NCBI RefSeq assembly: GCF_015209965.1
Contig: NZ_MU158690.1
Coordinates: 1,383,598 to 1,447,597, forward strand
Reading direction: 5' to 3'
Source of the DNA: Sphingobacterium pedocola
Lineage (GTDB): Bacteria; Bacteroidota; Bacteroidia; Sphingobacteriales; Sphingobacteriaceae
Length of the DNA stretch: 64,000 bases
The notes under the pieces were generated by a model. It was given only the letters and a program-made list of their open reading frames with translations. It was not told the origin of the DNA and ran no database searches. The position numbers were made by a program, and so were the translations under genes. Below, one piece after another: positions 1 to 9,300 of the stretch; positions within the stretch are counted from its first letter, which is position 1; each line of letters opens with the position of its first letter.

Positions 1-657
1 GCGAGGGTGATAGAAAGTCATTTTGATGGGATGTTATTACAAATTGATTCGCATGAGGTGTGGGTGAAATTGGTAGGTGGATTTAATGCATATAATCTCT
101 TGGCTGTATACGGTGCTGCTGTTTTATTGGAACAAGAAACGTTGAAAATCTTAACGGCTATTAGTGAAATTACGGGAGCCCAGGGTAGATTTGAAACTGT
201 TCGTTCTAAAAATGGAATTGTTGGTATAGTGGATTATGCGCACACGCCCGATGCAGTCGAAAATGTATTGACTACAATAAAAGATTTAAAGGTTGTTGGT
301 CAGCAAATAATTACTGTGTTGGGGTGTGGCGGAGACCGTGATAAAACTAAGCGCCCCGAAATGGCGAGGGTAGCGCTGAAGTACAGTGATAAAGTCATCA
401 TCACTTCAGATAATCCGCGCACCGAAGATCCTTTGACTATTATCAAAGATATGGAGGCTGGGATTCCGGCTGAAAAGAAAAAGAATGTATTTACAATTTC
501 TGATCGAAGAGAGGCAATTCGCGCGGCTTGTCACATAGCTTCTGCTGGAGATATTGTCTTGATAGCAGGAAAAGGACATGAAAAATATCAGGAAGTTAGC
601 GGTGTAAGACATCATTTTGATGACAAAGAAGAATTAGAAAAAACATTTAACGAATAA
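1..657 (+). CDS. murE: UDP-MurNAc-L-Ala-D-Glu ligase MurE, 3' part (partial)
   Basis: C-terminal half of a Mur ligase; the reading frame is open from base 1, so the gene begins outside the window. MurE adds the third peptide residue to UDP-MurNAc-dipeptide in the cytoplasm, using ATP. Visible motifs are DYAHTPDAVENVL, the ligase motif GCGGDRDKTKRPEM, and DNPRTEDP. The DNPR signature is the one associated with meso-diaminopimelate rather than lysine as substrate, so an A1-gamma type wall is inferred. The C-terminal GKGHEKYQ is also typical. It is the first visible gene of the dcw cluster and mraY follows after 10 bases. The GTG at base 7 is not the start. Confidence 0.95.
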   Translation, partial: ARVIESHFDGMLLQIDSHEVWVKLVGGFNAYNLLAVYGAAVLLEQETLKILTAISEITGAQGRFETVRSKNGIVGIVDYAHTPDAVENVLTTIKDLKVVGQQIITVLGCGGDRDKTKRPEMARVALKYSDKVIITSDNPRTEDPLTIIKDMEAGIPAEKKKNVFTISDRREAIRAACHIASAGDIVLIAGKGHEKYQEVSGVRHHFDDKEELEKTFNE

Positions 658-667
658 TAATAAGTCG

Positions 668-1912
668 ATGTTATATTATTTATTTACTTGGTTACAAGAT
701 CATTTACATATTCCGGGATCGGGCTTGTTTCAATACATTTCCTTCCGGACGGCAATGACCGTTATTGTTTCGTTGATTATAACGACGGTCTTTGGTAGTC
801 GATTGATTCGTTTGTTGCATCGGAAACAGGTTGGTGAAACTATTCGCGACCTAGGATTAGAGGGTGAAGAAAAGAAGCGGGGCACCCCGACGATGGGTGG
901 TTTGATTATTATAGCTGGTATTCTTATACCAACATTGTTGTTTGCCAAACTGGATAATATTTATGTAATTATTATGATTGTTACGACGATTTGGATGGGA
1001 GCGATAGGTTTCTTGGACGACTATATTAAAGTGTTTCGCAAGAATAAAGAGGGCTTAGCTGGACGATTTAAAGTAATCGGACAAGTTGGCTTGGGTACGA
1101 TCATTGCCATCACGATGTATTTCCATCCGGATATTGTAGTTCGTGAGCAGGTGACAAATCCAACGTCTTCGAAACCAGTTGAAGTAGTCATTAACCCGCA
1201 GACTGGCGAAAGCACGTACGCAGAGAATGTGAAGTCCACGAAGACGAATATCCCTTTTTATAAGAATAATGAATTTGATTACGCTAAAGTCTTAGATAGT
1301 TTTGGATTGAACAGCACCTTGGCTACATTTCTTGTGTTTTTGGTTTTTGTGGTCTTCATTGTGACTGCTGTCTCTAATGGCGCTAATATTACGGATGGAA
1401 TAGATGGATTAGCTACAGGTACCTCGGCCATTGTGGGTATTACACTCGCAATCTTGGCTTACGTATCAGGTAACATTATCTTTTCCGAATATCTCAATAT
1501 TATGTATATTCCTAATTCAGGTGAACTTGTGATTTTTGCAGGGGCGTTTATAGGTGCGTGTACGGGATTCTTGTGGTATAATGCTTACCCAGCTCAGGTA
1601 TTTATGGGAGATACTGGTTCATTGACGATTGGCGGCATCATCGCTGCGTTTGCTATTCTCATTCGCAAGGAATTATTGATACCGATTTTGTGCGGTATTT
1701 TCTTAATTGAATTGGTGTCCGTTATTTTACAGGTGTCATATTTTAAATATACCAAAAATAAGTTTGGTGAAGGTAGGCGGATTTTTTTGATGTCACCTTT
1801 GCACCATCATTACCAGAAGAGAGGGTATCACGAAGCTAAGATCGTGACGCGATTCGTTATCGTGAGTGTGTTTTTAGCAATTTTAACAATAGTAACATTG
1901 AAAGTAAGATAG
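668..1912 (+). CDS. mraY: Phospho-MurNAc-pentapeptide transferase MraY
   Basis: Integral membrane enzyme that transfers phospho-MurNAc-pentapeptide from UDP to undecaprenyl phosphate, giving lipid I. Visible motifs are the aspartate pair in FLDDYIKVFRKNKEGL, NGANITDGIDGLA, FMGDTGSL and the late histidine cluster PLHHHYQKRG, all active-site regions of this family. It is 414 residues against about 360 in E. coli. The extra length is a hydrophilic insertion at about residues 155-205 (rich in T, S, N, V) between two membrane helices, as I recall being common in Bacteroidota. It ends 1 base before murD, so the two are co-transcribed. Confidence 0.97.
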   Translation: MLYYLFTWLQDHLHIPGSGLFQYISFRTAMTVIVSLIITTVFGSRLIRLLHRKQVGETIRDLGLEGEEKKRGTPTMGGLIIIAGILIPTLLFAKLDNIYVIIMIVTTIWMGAIGFLDDYIKVFRKNKEGLAGRFKVIGQVGLGTIIAITMYFHPDIVVREQVTNPTSSKPVEVVINPQTGESTYAENVKSTKTNIPFYKNNEFDYAKVLDSFGLNSTLATFLVFLVFVVFIVTAVSNGANITDGIDGLATGTSAIVGITLAILAYVSGNIIFSEYLNIMYIPNSGELVIFAGAFIGACTGFLWYNAYPAQVFMGDTGSLTIGGIIAAFAILIRKELLIPILCGIFLIELVSVILQVSYFKYTKNKFGEGRRIFLMSPLHHHYQKRGYHEAKIVTRFVIVSVFLAILTIVTLKVR

Positions 1913-1913
1913 G

Positions 1914-3287
1914 ATGGCAAATATCGCACATACTTATTACCCACAAACTGGTCGCTTAGTAGTTCTCGGCGCAGGCGAGAGTGGTGTAGGTGCTGCTATA
2001 CTAGGCAAGGATAAAGGCTTTGACGTATTTGTTTCTGATATCGGGAGTATCAGCAACGGATATAAAGAAATTTTAAAAAAAGAAGCTATCGCATTTGAGA
2101 GTGGTAAGCATACTAACCAGCAGATATTAAATGCAGATCTTGTAGTCAAAAGTCCAGGTATCCCGGGAAACACGCCGCTTATCCAACAATTAAGAGAGCA
2201 GGGGATCTCTGTAATCTCGGAAATTGAATTTGCTGCGCAGTATACGAACGCTAGGTTGATCTGTATCACAGGTTCTAATGGCAAATCTACCACTACGATG
2301 TTGACGTATTATATGTTGCAGAAAGGTGGGGCAAATGTCGGCTTGGCAGGAAACATTGGAAAGAGCTTTGCTTTTCAAGTGGCACGAGAAAACTTTGATG
2401 TGTATGTATTGGAGGTTTCAAGCTTTATGCTGGATGATATGTATCACTTCCGAGCAGACGTGGCTGTAATTTTGAATATCACGCCGGATCATCTAGATCG
2501 ATACGATTATAAGTTGGAAAACTACGTGAATTCTAAATTTCGTATGATTCAAAACCAGACGGAGCAAGATTATTTTATCTATTGCGCTGATGACGAGGAG
2601 ACCATGAAAGCTTTATCTCGTTTTGAAAGCAAAGCGATTTTAATCCCCATAACACAAGAGAAAGAGATCGTCCAAGGAGCATATTTGGACCGGGACAATA
2701 CTATAATAATTCACATACCTAATAGAGAAATATTTACGATGAATATTGAAGAGTTATCATTACAAGGAAAGCACAACGTCTACAATAACATGGCGTCTGG
2801 ATTGATTGCGAAAGTACAGGAGCTGCGTAATCAGACAATGAAGGAGAGTATGGGCTCGTATGTCAATATTCCACATCGATTAGAACATGTTGCATATATA
2901 GGTGGTGTAAATTACATTAATGATTCAAAGGCGACAAATGTAAATTCGGTATGGTATGCGCTGGAGAGTTTTTCAACAGATATTGTTTTGATTTTAGGTG
3001 GGGTCGATAAAGGAAACGATTACGATATGCTTCGAGATTTGGTAAAGCAAAAAGTAAAAGCCATTATCTGCATAGGAAAAGACACCTCGCGTATCCACGA
3101 TGCTTTTGAAGAGGAGGCCGAAGTAATTGTAAATAGCGCATCTATGGGAGATGCTGTTGAGATTGCGTCGCATCTAGCTAAAAAAGGTGATACCGTATTG
3201 CTGTCGCCGGCTTGTGCAAGTTTTGATTGGTTTAAAAATTACGAAGAAAGAGGTGATAAGTTTAAGGAAGCGGTAATGGCCTTGTAA
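1914..3287 (+). CDS. murD: UDP-MurNAc-L-alanine--D-glutamate ligase MurD
   Basis: Cytoplasmic ATP-dependent ligase that adds D-glutamate to UDP-MurNAc-L-alanine. The N-terminal Rossmann-like domain has VLGAGESGVGAAILG. The P-loop GSNGKSTTTM lies near residue 120. The ligase motif is PHRLEHVAYI and the C-terminal domain has INDSKATN, as expected for MurD. Its 457 residues match the family. The ATG at 1914 follows the mraY stop by 1 base, and ftsW starts 10 bases after its end. Confidence 0.97.
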   Translation: MANIAHTYYPQTGRLVVLGAGESGVGAAILGKDKGFDVFVSDIGSISNGYKEILKKEAIAFESGKHTNQQILNADLVVKSPGIPGNTPLIQQLREQGISVISEIEFAAQYTNARLICITGSNGKSTTTMLTYYMLQKGGANVGLAGNIGKSFAFQVARENFDVYVLEVSSFMLDDMYHFRADVAVILNITPDHLDRYDYKLENYVNSKFRMIQNQTEQDYFIYCADDEETMKALSRFESKAILIPITQEKEIVQGAYLDRDNTIIIHIPNREIFTMNIEELSLQGKHNVYNNMASGLIAKVQELRNQTMKESMGSYVNIPHRLEHVAYIGGVNYINDSKATNVNSVWYALESFSTDIVLILGGVDKGNDYDMLRDLVKQKVKAIICIGKDTSRIHDAFEEEAEVIVNSASMGDAVEIASHLAKKGDTVLLSPACASFDWFKNYEERGDKFKEAVMAL

Positions 3288-3297
3288 AATAGATAGT

Positions 3298-4491
3298 ATG
3301 GAACATGTATTGTCAAGATTAAAGGGAGACAAATGGATTTGGATCATCGTGATTATTTTATCAGGATGGTCTTTGCTTGCCGTTTACAGTTCGGTAGGTA
3401 CGCTTGCTTATAAAGAAGGCAAAGGTACAGAATTGTATTTGTTTAAGCATTTTTCTATTATCGCTTTGGGGCTGGTATTGATGTTCTTGTCTCATAAATT
3501 AGATTACAGGTATTATGCAGGTATTTCAAAACTTTTAATGGCAATCACTATTCCATTATTACTTTATACACTGGTGTTTGGAAACAAAGTAAACGATGCT
3601 GCCCGTTGGGTTACGATTCCTGTAATCAATCAGACGTTTCAAACGTCCGATTTGGCGAAACTGGCATTAATTACCTTTTTGGCAAGGATGCTTTCGCGAA
3701 AGCAGGAGGAAATTAAGGATGTAAAGAAGTCTTTTCTTCCGATCATGGGAGCGGTGTGTTTAGTATTTGTCTTGATTGCTTGGGCTAATCTATCGACTGC
3801 TGTCATGTTGTTCGGAGTTAGCGTGCTTTTACTTTTAATTGGTCGTATCAGCTTTAAGCAAATTGCCTTGGTTTCTTTGGGGGTGGGCTTACTAGGTATA
3901 TTAGTGATTTCGATAGGTCCGCGTAGAGCAACCTATTTTAGTCGCATCAAAGGATTTTTTGAAACGGAAGAAGTAACGACCTCCAATGTTCCTTTTCAAG
4001 AGGATAAAAATTATCAAGCAAATAATTCAAAAATTGCAATTGCTACGGGTGGTTTATTTGGAAAAGGTCCTGGCAACAGTGTACAGCGAAATGTGCTTCC
4101 GCACCCCTACTCAGATTTTATTTTCGCCATTATCATCGAAGAATACGGAACTATTGGCGGTGTAATATTGTTATTTCTCTACTTGGCTTTAATGTATCGC
4201 TGTATACGTATCGTGACGCTCAGTCCACGAGCCTTTGGGGCTTTTTTGGCTGCCGGGTTAGGATTCAGCCTGACAATACAGGCGTTGGCAAATATGGCGG
4301 TCGCGGTAGGATTGGGACCTGTTACTGGAGTTCCGTTGCCATTGGTGAGCATGGGGGGAACGTCGATTCTGTTTACGAGTGTAGCGTTGGGGATTATTCT
4401 TTCTGTAAGTAGAAATATAGAAGAGTTAAAACATAAGCAGGAGCTGGATGAGACTCCAAAACAAAAAAAAATAATCGTAGGTACAGTATAA
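3298..4491 (+). CDS. ftsW: Septal SEDS glycosyltransferase FtsW
   Basis: Multi-pass SEDS-family protein that polymerises lipid II into glycan strands at the division site with a class B PBP. The 397 residues contain about ten hydrophobic helices. The large extracytoplasmic loop has FQEDKNYQANNSKIAIATGG, followed near the C-terminus by GPVTGVPLPLVSMGGTS, a SEDS signature. Its place between murD and murG makes FtsW, not RodA, the natural assignment. The partner FtsI is not in the window and would be expected upstream of murE. The ATG lies 10 bases after murD. Confidence 0.95.
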   Translation: MEHVLSRLKGDKWIWIIVIILSGWSLLAVYSSVGTLAYKEGKGTELYLFKHFSIIALGLVLMFLSHKLDYRYYAGISKLLMAITIPLLLYTLVFGNKVNDAARWVTIPVINQTFQTSDLAKLALITFLARMLSRKQEEIKDVKKSFLPIMGAVCLVFVLIAWANLSTAVMLFGVSVLLLLIGRISFKQIALVSLGVGLLGILVISIGPRRATYFSRIKGFFETEEVTTSNVPFQEDKNYQANNSKIAIATGGLFGKGPGNSVQRNVLPHPYSDFIFAIIIEEYGTIGGVILLFLYLALMYRCIRIVTLSPRAFGAFLAAGLGFSLTIQALANMAVAVGLGPVTGVPLPLVSMGGTSILFTSVALGIILSVSRNIEELKHKQELDETPKQKKIIVGTV

Positions 4492-4497
4492 TTTAGT

Positions 4498-5595
4498 ATG
4501 ACGCACAAAGTAATCATAAGTGGTGGTGGCACGGGAGGACACATCTTCCCTGCGATAGCGATTGCGAACGCATTACGCCGTGCCCAACCTGAGATTGAAA
4601 TTCTATTTGTGGGTGCCGCGGGCAAGATGGAAATGGAAAAAGTTCCTGCTGCAGGATATAAAATAATTGGATTAGATATTCAAGGGATTAATAGACAGTC
4701 GTTATTGAAAAATATATCTTTACCATTTAAAATGATAAAAAGTTTATGGAAATCTAGGCAGATCATTCATGAGTTTGGTGCCGAAGTAGCAGTCGGAGTT
4801 GGAGGGTACGCTTCCGGTCCTTTGTTAATGATGGCAAACTATATTGGTATTCCGACGCTTATTCAGGAGCAAAATTCTTTTGCAGGTAAGACCAATAAAA
4901 ATTTGGGCAAGAGGGCAAAAAAAATATGCGTGGCCTATGAGGGAATGGATAAGTTCTTCCCCGAAGGAAATGTACTGTTAACCGGGAATCCAATCCGAAG
5001 GACCTCTGTAAATATTTCTGGTAAGTACAGCGAGGCGATCACTTCGTTTGGATTAGAAGAAGGTAAGAGAACCATTTTGGTTACCGGGGGAAGTTTGGGC
5101 GCGAATACGTTAAACGAATGCATAAAAGGATCATTAGATAAACTGATTCAGGCAAATGTGCAGGTGATCTGGCAATGTGGCGGTTATTATTTCGAAAAAC
5201 TAGAAAGGGAACTAAAAGGTACGTTGCCGGCCAATATTAAATTGTTGCCGTTTTTGCAGCGAATGGATTATGCTTATGCAGCGGCAGATCTGATTATTGC
5301 AAGGGCGGGGGCAGGGACCATTTCGGAATTATGTGTAATTGGTAAACCTGTTATATTGGTTCCTTCGCCGAATGTAGCAGAAGATCACCAAACAAAAAAT
5401 GCGATTTCGTTGGTTGATAAAAAGGCGGCTATCATGGTGACCGATATGAGTGCGCGTATCCATTTGGTGAACGAAGCGCTTAAATTGATTCGCGATGAAG
5501 CCATATGTGTTGAACTCAGTGAAAATATTAAAAAATTAGCGTTACTCGATGCAGATGAGGTAATAGCAAACGAAGTTTTAAAATTGATAAACTAG
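4498..5595 (+). CDS. murG: Lipid II synthase MurG (GlcNAc transferase)
   Basis: Peripheral inner-membrane GT28 glycosyltransferase that adds GlcNAc from UDP-GlcNAc to lipid I. The N-terminal G-loop is SGGGTGGHIFPAIAIA, with a second glycine-rich loop GVGGYASGPLL. The C-terminal UDP-GlcNAc domain has TGGSLGANTLN and ARAGAGTISELCV. The 365 residues match the usual length. It starts 6 bases after ftsW and ends 3 bases before murC, so it is an internal operon gene. Confidence 0.97.
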   Translation: MTHKVIISGGGTGGHIFPAIAIANALRRAQPEIEILFVGAAGKMEMEKVPAAGYKIIGLDIQGINRQSLLKNISLPFKMIKSLWKSRQIIHEFGAEVAVGVGGYASGPLLMMANYIGIPTLIQEQNSFAGKTNKNLGKRAKKICVAYEGMDKFFPEGNVLLTGNPIRRTSVNISGKYSEAITSFGLEEGKRTILVTGGSLGANTLNECIKGSLDKLIQANVQVIWQCGGYYFEKLERELKGTLPANIKLLPFLQRMDYAYAAADLIIARAGAGTISELCVIGKPVILVPSPNVAEDHQTKNAISLVDKKAAIMVTDMSARIHLVNEALKLIRDEAICVELSENIKKLALLDADEVIANEVLKLIN

Positions 5596-5598
5596 GAA

Positions 5599-6954
5599 AT
5601 GAATATTGATCAGGTAAAACAAGTTTTTTTAATTGGAATTGGTGGGATTGGAATGAGCGGCTTAGCGCGTTACTTCTATCACTTGGATTGTGCTGTTACA
5701 GGATACGATAAAACCGAAACCGACTTAACTTTAGCTTTGGTTAAAGAAGGGATTACTGTGTTTTACCAAGACGATGTTCATTTGATCCCGGAAATTTTCC
5801 AACATCCAGCTGCAGATTCATTGGTCATTTTTACACCCGCAGTTCCAAAGGATTTGAAAATTAAAAATTATTTTGTTGATAAGGGATTTGAACTGTACAA
5901 ACGGTCAGAGGTATTGGGGTTTATCAGTGCGAGCCGTTTTACAATTGGTGTTGCAGGAACACATGGTAAGACGACGACTTCAACCATGATTGCTCATATA
6001 TTAAAAGATTCAGGATACGATTGTTCTGCATTTTTAGGTGGGATTAGTTCAAATTACAATACAAATGTTTTATTCGGTGATAATAACGTAGTGGTTGTAG
6101 AAGCTGACGAATACGATCGGTCTTTTCTAACGTTACATCCGAACATCGCCGTGATAACCTCTGCCGATGCAGATCATTTAGATATTTATGGTGATGAGTC
6201 GCATTTGATTGATTCGTTCAAATTATTTCTAGATAGAGTAGTAGAAGATGGTAAAAGTATAGTAAAAGTAGGATTGCCTTTTGAGGGAGATATCAGCTAC
6301 TCACTTGAAACCAAGGCCGACGCTTTTGCAGAAAATATACATGTAAATGATGGGGAATTTCATTTTGATTACATCAATGGAGATACGCGCGTTGAAAATA
6401 TCCGTCTTGGAATATCGGGACTTCATAATGTTGAGAACGCCGTCGCTGCTATTACGGTCGCGATGTTGTTGGGTATTGATATGGAGAAAATTGTAACAGC
6501 TTTAGCTAATTTCAAAGGAGCGAAGCGTCGTTTTGAATACATCGTTCGCACATCTGCGCATGTGTATATTGACGACTATGCCCATCATCCGGAGGAATTG
6601 CGGGCTTTTTTAAATTCCATGCGTAAATTGTATCCTACGAAAAAGTTGACCGTTGTTTTTCAACCCCACCTTTTTACACGCACACGTGATTTCGTAAATG
6701 GCTTCGCAGAAGTATTGGGTATGGCAGATGAGCTTCTATTGATGGAGATCTATCCGGCAAGAGAGCTGCCGATCGATGGGGTAGACTCATCTTGGCTACT
6801 GAATAAGATAAAAATAGAGAATAAACGAGTGGTTACGGCTCAGGACGTATTGGACAGGGTAATGGCAGAAAAACCTGAACTGATCGTTACAATTGGAGCA
6901 GGAGACGTTGATCGTTTGGTAAAACCGTTGAAGGTTATTTTAGAGAATGAATAG
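5599..6954 (+). CDS. murC: UDP-N-acetylmuramate--L-alanine ligase MurC
   Basis: Cytoplasmic ligase that attaches the first stem-peptide residue, L-alanine, to UDP-MurNAc. The N-terminal nucleotide-fold motif is LIGIGGIGMSGLARYF, the P-loop is GVAGTHGKTTTSTM, and VVEADEYDRSF and DDYAHHPEELRAF are the substrate and metal motifs. The 451 residues are normal. Its last 8 bases overlap the ftsQ start (ATG at 6947), which suggests translational coupling. Confidence 0.97.
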   Translation: MNIDQVKQVFLIGIGGIGMSGLARYFYHLDCAVTGYDKTETDLTLALVKEGITVFYQDDVHLIPEIFQHPAADSLVIFTPAVPKDLKIKNYFVDKGFELYKRSEVLGFISASRFTIGVAGTHGKTTTSTMIAHILKDSGYDCSAFLGGISSNYNTNVLFGDNNVVVVEADEYDRSFLTLHPNIAVITSADADHLDIYGDESHLIDSFKLFLDRVVEDGKSIVKVGLPFEGDISYSLETKADAFAENIHVNDGEFHFDYINGDTRVENIRLGISGLHNVENAVAAITVAMLLGIDMEKIVTALANFKGAKRRFEYIVRTSAHVYIDDYAHHPEELRAFLNSMRKLYPTKKLTVVFQPHLFTRTRDFVNGFAEVLGMADELLLMEIYPARELPIDGVDSSWLLNKIKIENKRVVTAQDVLDRVMAEKPELIVTIGAGDVDRLVKPLKVILENE

Positions 6955-7774
6955 AGTGAAAAATATACGCTGGAGCTTTATAGGCTATGGGATTCTCGGA
7001 GTTGCGGTTCTGGTTGGTCTGACCCTGCTTATGAGCTTGATTGCACGGAAGAGCAACGATCAGGTATGTATAGCGCTGCGTGTAATGATTGAAGGGAAAG
7101 AAACCTTTATCGATCAGCACGATATTTCAAACTTGATTAATGAGAAATATGGGAGGGTAGTGGGAAGGACTATTAAGGGTATTCCAGTCAATCAGATTGA
7201 AGAATCGTTAAAAGATCTTCCGTATGTATCTAATGCAGAAATTCATACGGACATGGATGGTGTTATGCAAGTTGCGGTGCAGCAGAGAGAAGTTGTATTA
7301 CGGGTGATAAATAAAAATGGCCGTGAATTCTATATCGATAGAGAGGGTAAGAAAATTCCGGTTACCTTAAAGTATGTGCCGCATGTATTGGTGGCAAACG
7401 GAAATATATCGGAGAGTTATGGCAGGCCGTTGGATGATGTGCAGAGTAAGCTCGTAAGCGATCTGGTAAAAATCGTGGATCATATCAGAGGAGATGAGCT
7501 TTGGGAAAACCAGATTGTGCAATTATATGTAAATGCTGAAAATGATATTGAAATAGTGCCGCGGGTAGGTAATGAGGAGTTGATCATCGGAACGGCAGAT
7601 TCGTTGGATTATAAATTGGACCGATTGAAGATTTACTACCGTGAGATTCTACCAAAAGTAGGAAACGATGCCTATGCGAGGGTGAACGTGAAATACGGGG
7701 ATCAAATAATTTGTGAACGTAGAGGAGACTGGTTTATGGACAGTTTACAGATGAAAATAAATATGAAGAATTAA
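6947..7774 (+). CDS. ftsQ: Cell division protein FtsQ/DivIB
   Basis: Bitopic division protein linking early and late divisome parts. It has a short cytoplasmic tail, one membrane helix at about residues 10-30 (rich in G, V, L), then an extracytoplasmic POTRA-like region (about 45-125) and a beta domain. Sequence conservation is low, as usual for FtsQ. Assignment rests on topology, 275-residue length, and position between murC and ftsA. It overlaps murC by 8 bases and is followed by a 23-base gap before ftsA. Confidence 0.9.
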   Translation: MNRVKNIRWSFIGYGILGVAVLVGLTLLMSLIARKSNDQVCIALRVMIEGKETFIDQHDISNLINEKYGRVVGRTIKGIPVNQIEESLKDLPYVSNAEIHTDMDGVMQVAVQQREVVLRVINKNGREFYIDREGKKIPVTLKYVPHVLVANGNISESYGRPLDDVQSKLVSDLVKIVDHIRGDELWENQIVQLYVNAENDIEIVPRVGNEELIIGTADSLDYKLDRLKIYYREILPKVGNDAYARVNVKYGDQIICERRGDWFMDSLQMKINMKN

Positions 7775-7797
7775 CAATACAGCATAATATACAGCAT

Positions 7798-9162
7798 ATG
7801 AAACCAAGAATTACAGCAAATGAAAAAGAAAATCCAATTATTGTTGGATTGGATATCGGTACTACGAAAATCTGCGTGACCGTGGGTCGTCGCAGTGGAA
7901 CAAACAAAATTGAGCTTTTGGGTGTAGGTAAAGCCGAGTCTGCGGGTGTGAACCGTGGAGTAGTAGCTAATATTCAAAAAACTGTTGGAAGTATCCGCGA
8001 CGCCGTAGCAACTGCCGAGGGACAATCTAATGTGGATATTAAAGTGGTCAATGTTGGCATCGCCGGCCAGCACATCAAGAGCATTCAGCATCGTGGGATT
8101 TTGACAAAAGGTGACGATGATGAAATCGGTCGCTTAGACGTAGAACGTCTGATTTCGGATATGTACAAACTTGTTCTTCCTCCGGGAGAAGAGATCATTC
8201 ATGTTCTTCCACAAGAATTTACCATTGATAATGAACCAGGTATTAAGGAGCCAATAGGTATGGCCGGACGTCGTATGGAAGCTAATTTTCATATCATTTC
8301 AGGTCGAGTTACTGATATCAAAAACATTAAGAAGTGTGTAGATAATTCTGACCTGGAAGTTTCTTCTTTGGTATTAGAGCCTCTAGCATCATCTGAAGCT
8401 GTATTGGATGAGGAGGAAAAAATGGCTGGAGTAGTTCTTGTTGATATCGGTGGGGGGACTACGGATGTAGCTATTTTCCATGAAGGGATTATTCGTCATA
8501 CTGCTGTTATTCCACTGGGAGGAAATATTGTTACCGAAGATATACGTCAAGGATGTGCTGTCTTACGCAATCAAGCGGAACAATTAAAAGTGCGTTACGG
8601 CTCAGCGTTAGCGGATGAAAACAAAGATAACGAGGTAATTTGTGTACCGGGTATTCGCGGACGCGATTCTAAAGAAATCTCTGTTAAAAACCTGGCGTTC
8701 ATCATTCAGGCGAGAATGGAAGAAATCATAGAGCATGTTTATTATGAAATTAAATCTTCGGGCTATGAAGATAAATTAATTGCTGGTATTGTTATTACAG
8801 GGGGGGGAGCACAGTTGAAACATTTGGTTCAGTTGGTAGAATATATTACAGGAATCGATTGCCGTATTGGATATCCAAATGAATATTTAGCCAAAACGGA
8901 TATGTTGAATAAGCAATCTTTTGATGAGATGAAAAGTCCGATGTACGCTACAAGTATTGGCTTATTGATTAAGGGGATTCAGACAGTAGAAGAAGATGAG
9001 GCAACGCAGCAAGAAGTAGTATATAAAAATCCGGATAAATCAAAGGTGAAAGAGATTACGCAAACGACCAACAAAAAGGAAAGTTGGTTTACTAAAATTA
9101 TCTCTGATTTCATCAAAGATGATTCTGGAATTGATGATGATTCGTTTATTGGAAAAAAATAA
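7798..9162 (+). CDS. ftsA: Cell division protein FtsA
   Basis: Actin-like ATPase that tethers FtsZ to the inner membrane. Visible actin-fold motifs are GLDIGTTKICVTVGRR (phosphate 1), VLVDIGGGTTDVAIF (phosphate 2) and GIVITGGGAQLKHL (adenosine). The 1C domain fits the segment after about residue 80. The C-terminus has a charged linker followed by ESWFTKIISDFIKDD, which looks like the amphipathic membrane-targeting helix. The 454 residues are slightly long because of this linker. Confidence 0.96.
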   Translation: MKPRITANEKENPIIVGLDIGTTKICVTVGRRSGTNKIELLGVGKAESAGVNRGVVANIQKTVGSIRDAVATAEGQSNVDIKVVNVGIAGQHIKSIQHRGILTKGDDDEIGRLDVERLISDMYKLVLPPGEEIIHVLPQEFTIDNEPGIKEPIGMAGRRMEANFHIISGRVTDIKNIKKCVDNSDLEVSSLVLEPLASSEAVLDEEEKMAGVVLVDIGGGTTDVAIFHEGIIRHTAVIPLGGNIVTEDIRQGCAVLRNQAEQLKVRYGSALADENKDNEVICVPGIRGRDSKEISVKNLAFIIQARMEEIIEHVYYEIKSSGYEDKLIAGIVITGGGAQLKHLVQLVEYITGIDCRIGYPNEYLAKTDMLNKQSFDEMKSPMYATSIGLLIKGIQTVEEDEATQQEVVYKNPDKSKVKEITQTTNKKESWFTKIISDFIKDDSGIDDDSFIGKK

Positions 9163-9300
9163 TTTTCAACATTAATTGGTTTTTTCCACATTTTAACAAT
9201 TGTGGAAAACTGTTGTTGATATTTTGGTATTATTACATTCGAATTGATGAGTTCTGAGGTAACTGTGGACTTAGCAATTCATAAAAATAGGATATTTATG

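Noticed and set aside
9244..9300. N-terminal extension of FtsZ starting at TTG 9244 or ATG 9247
   Set aside because: The added residues do not resemble FtsZ and the core start MSIQFEML fits the family better.
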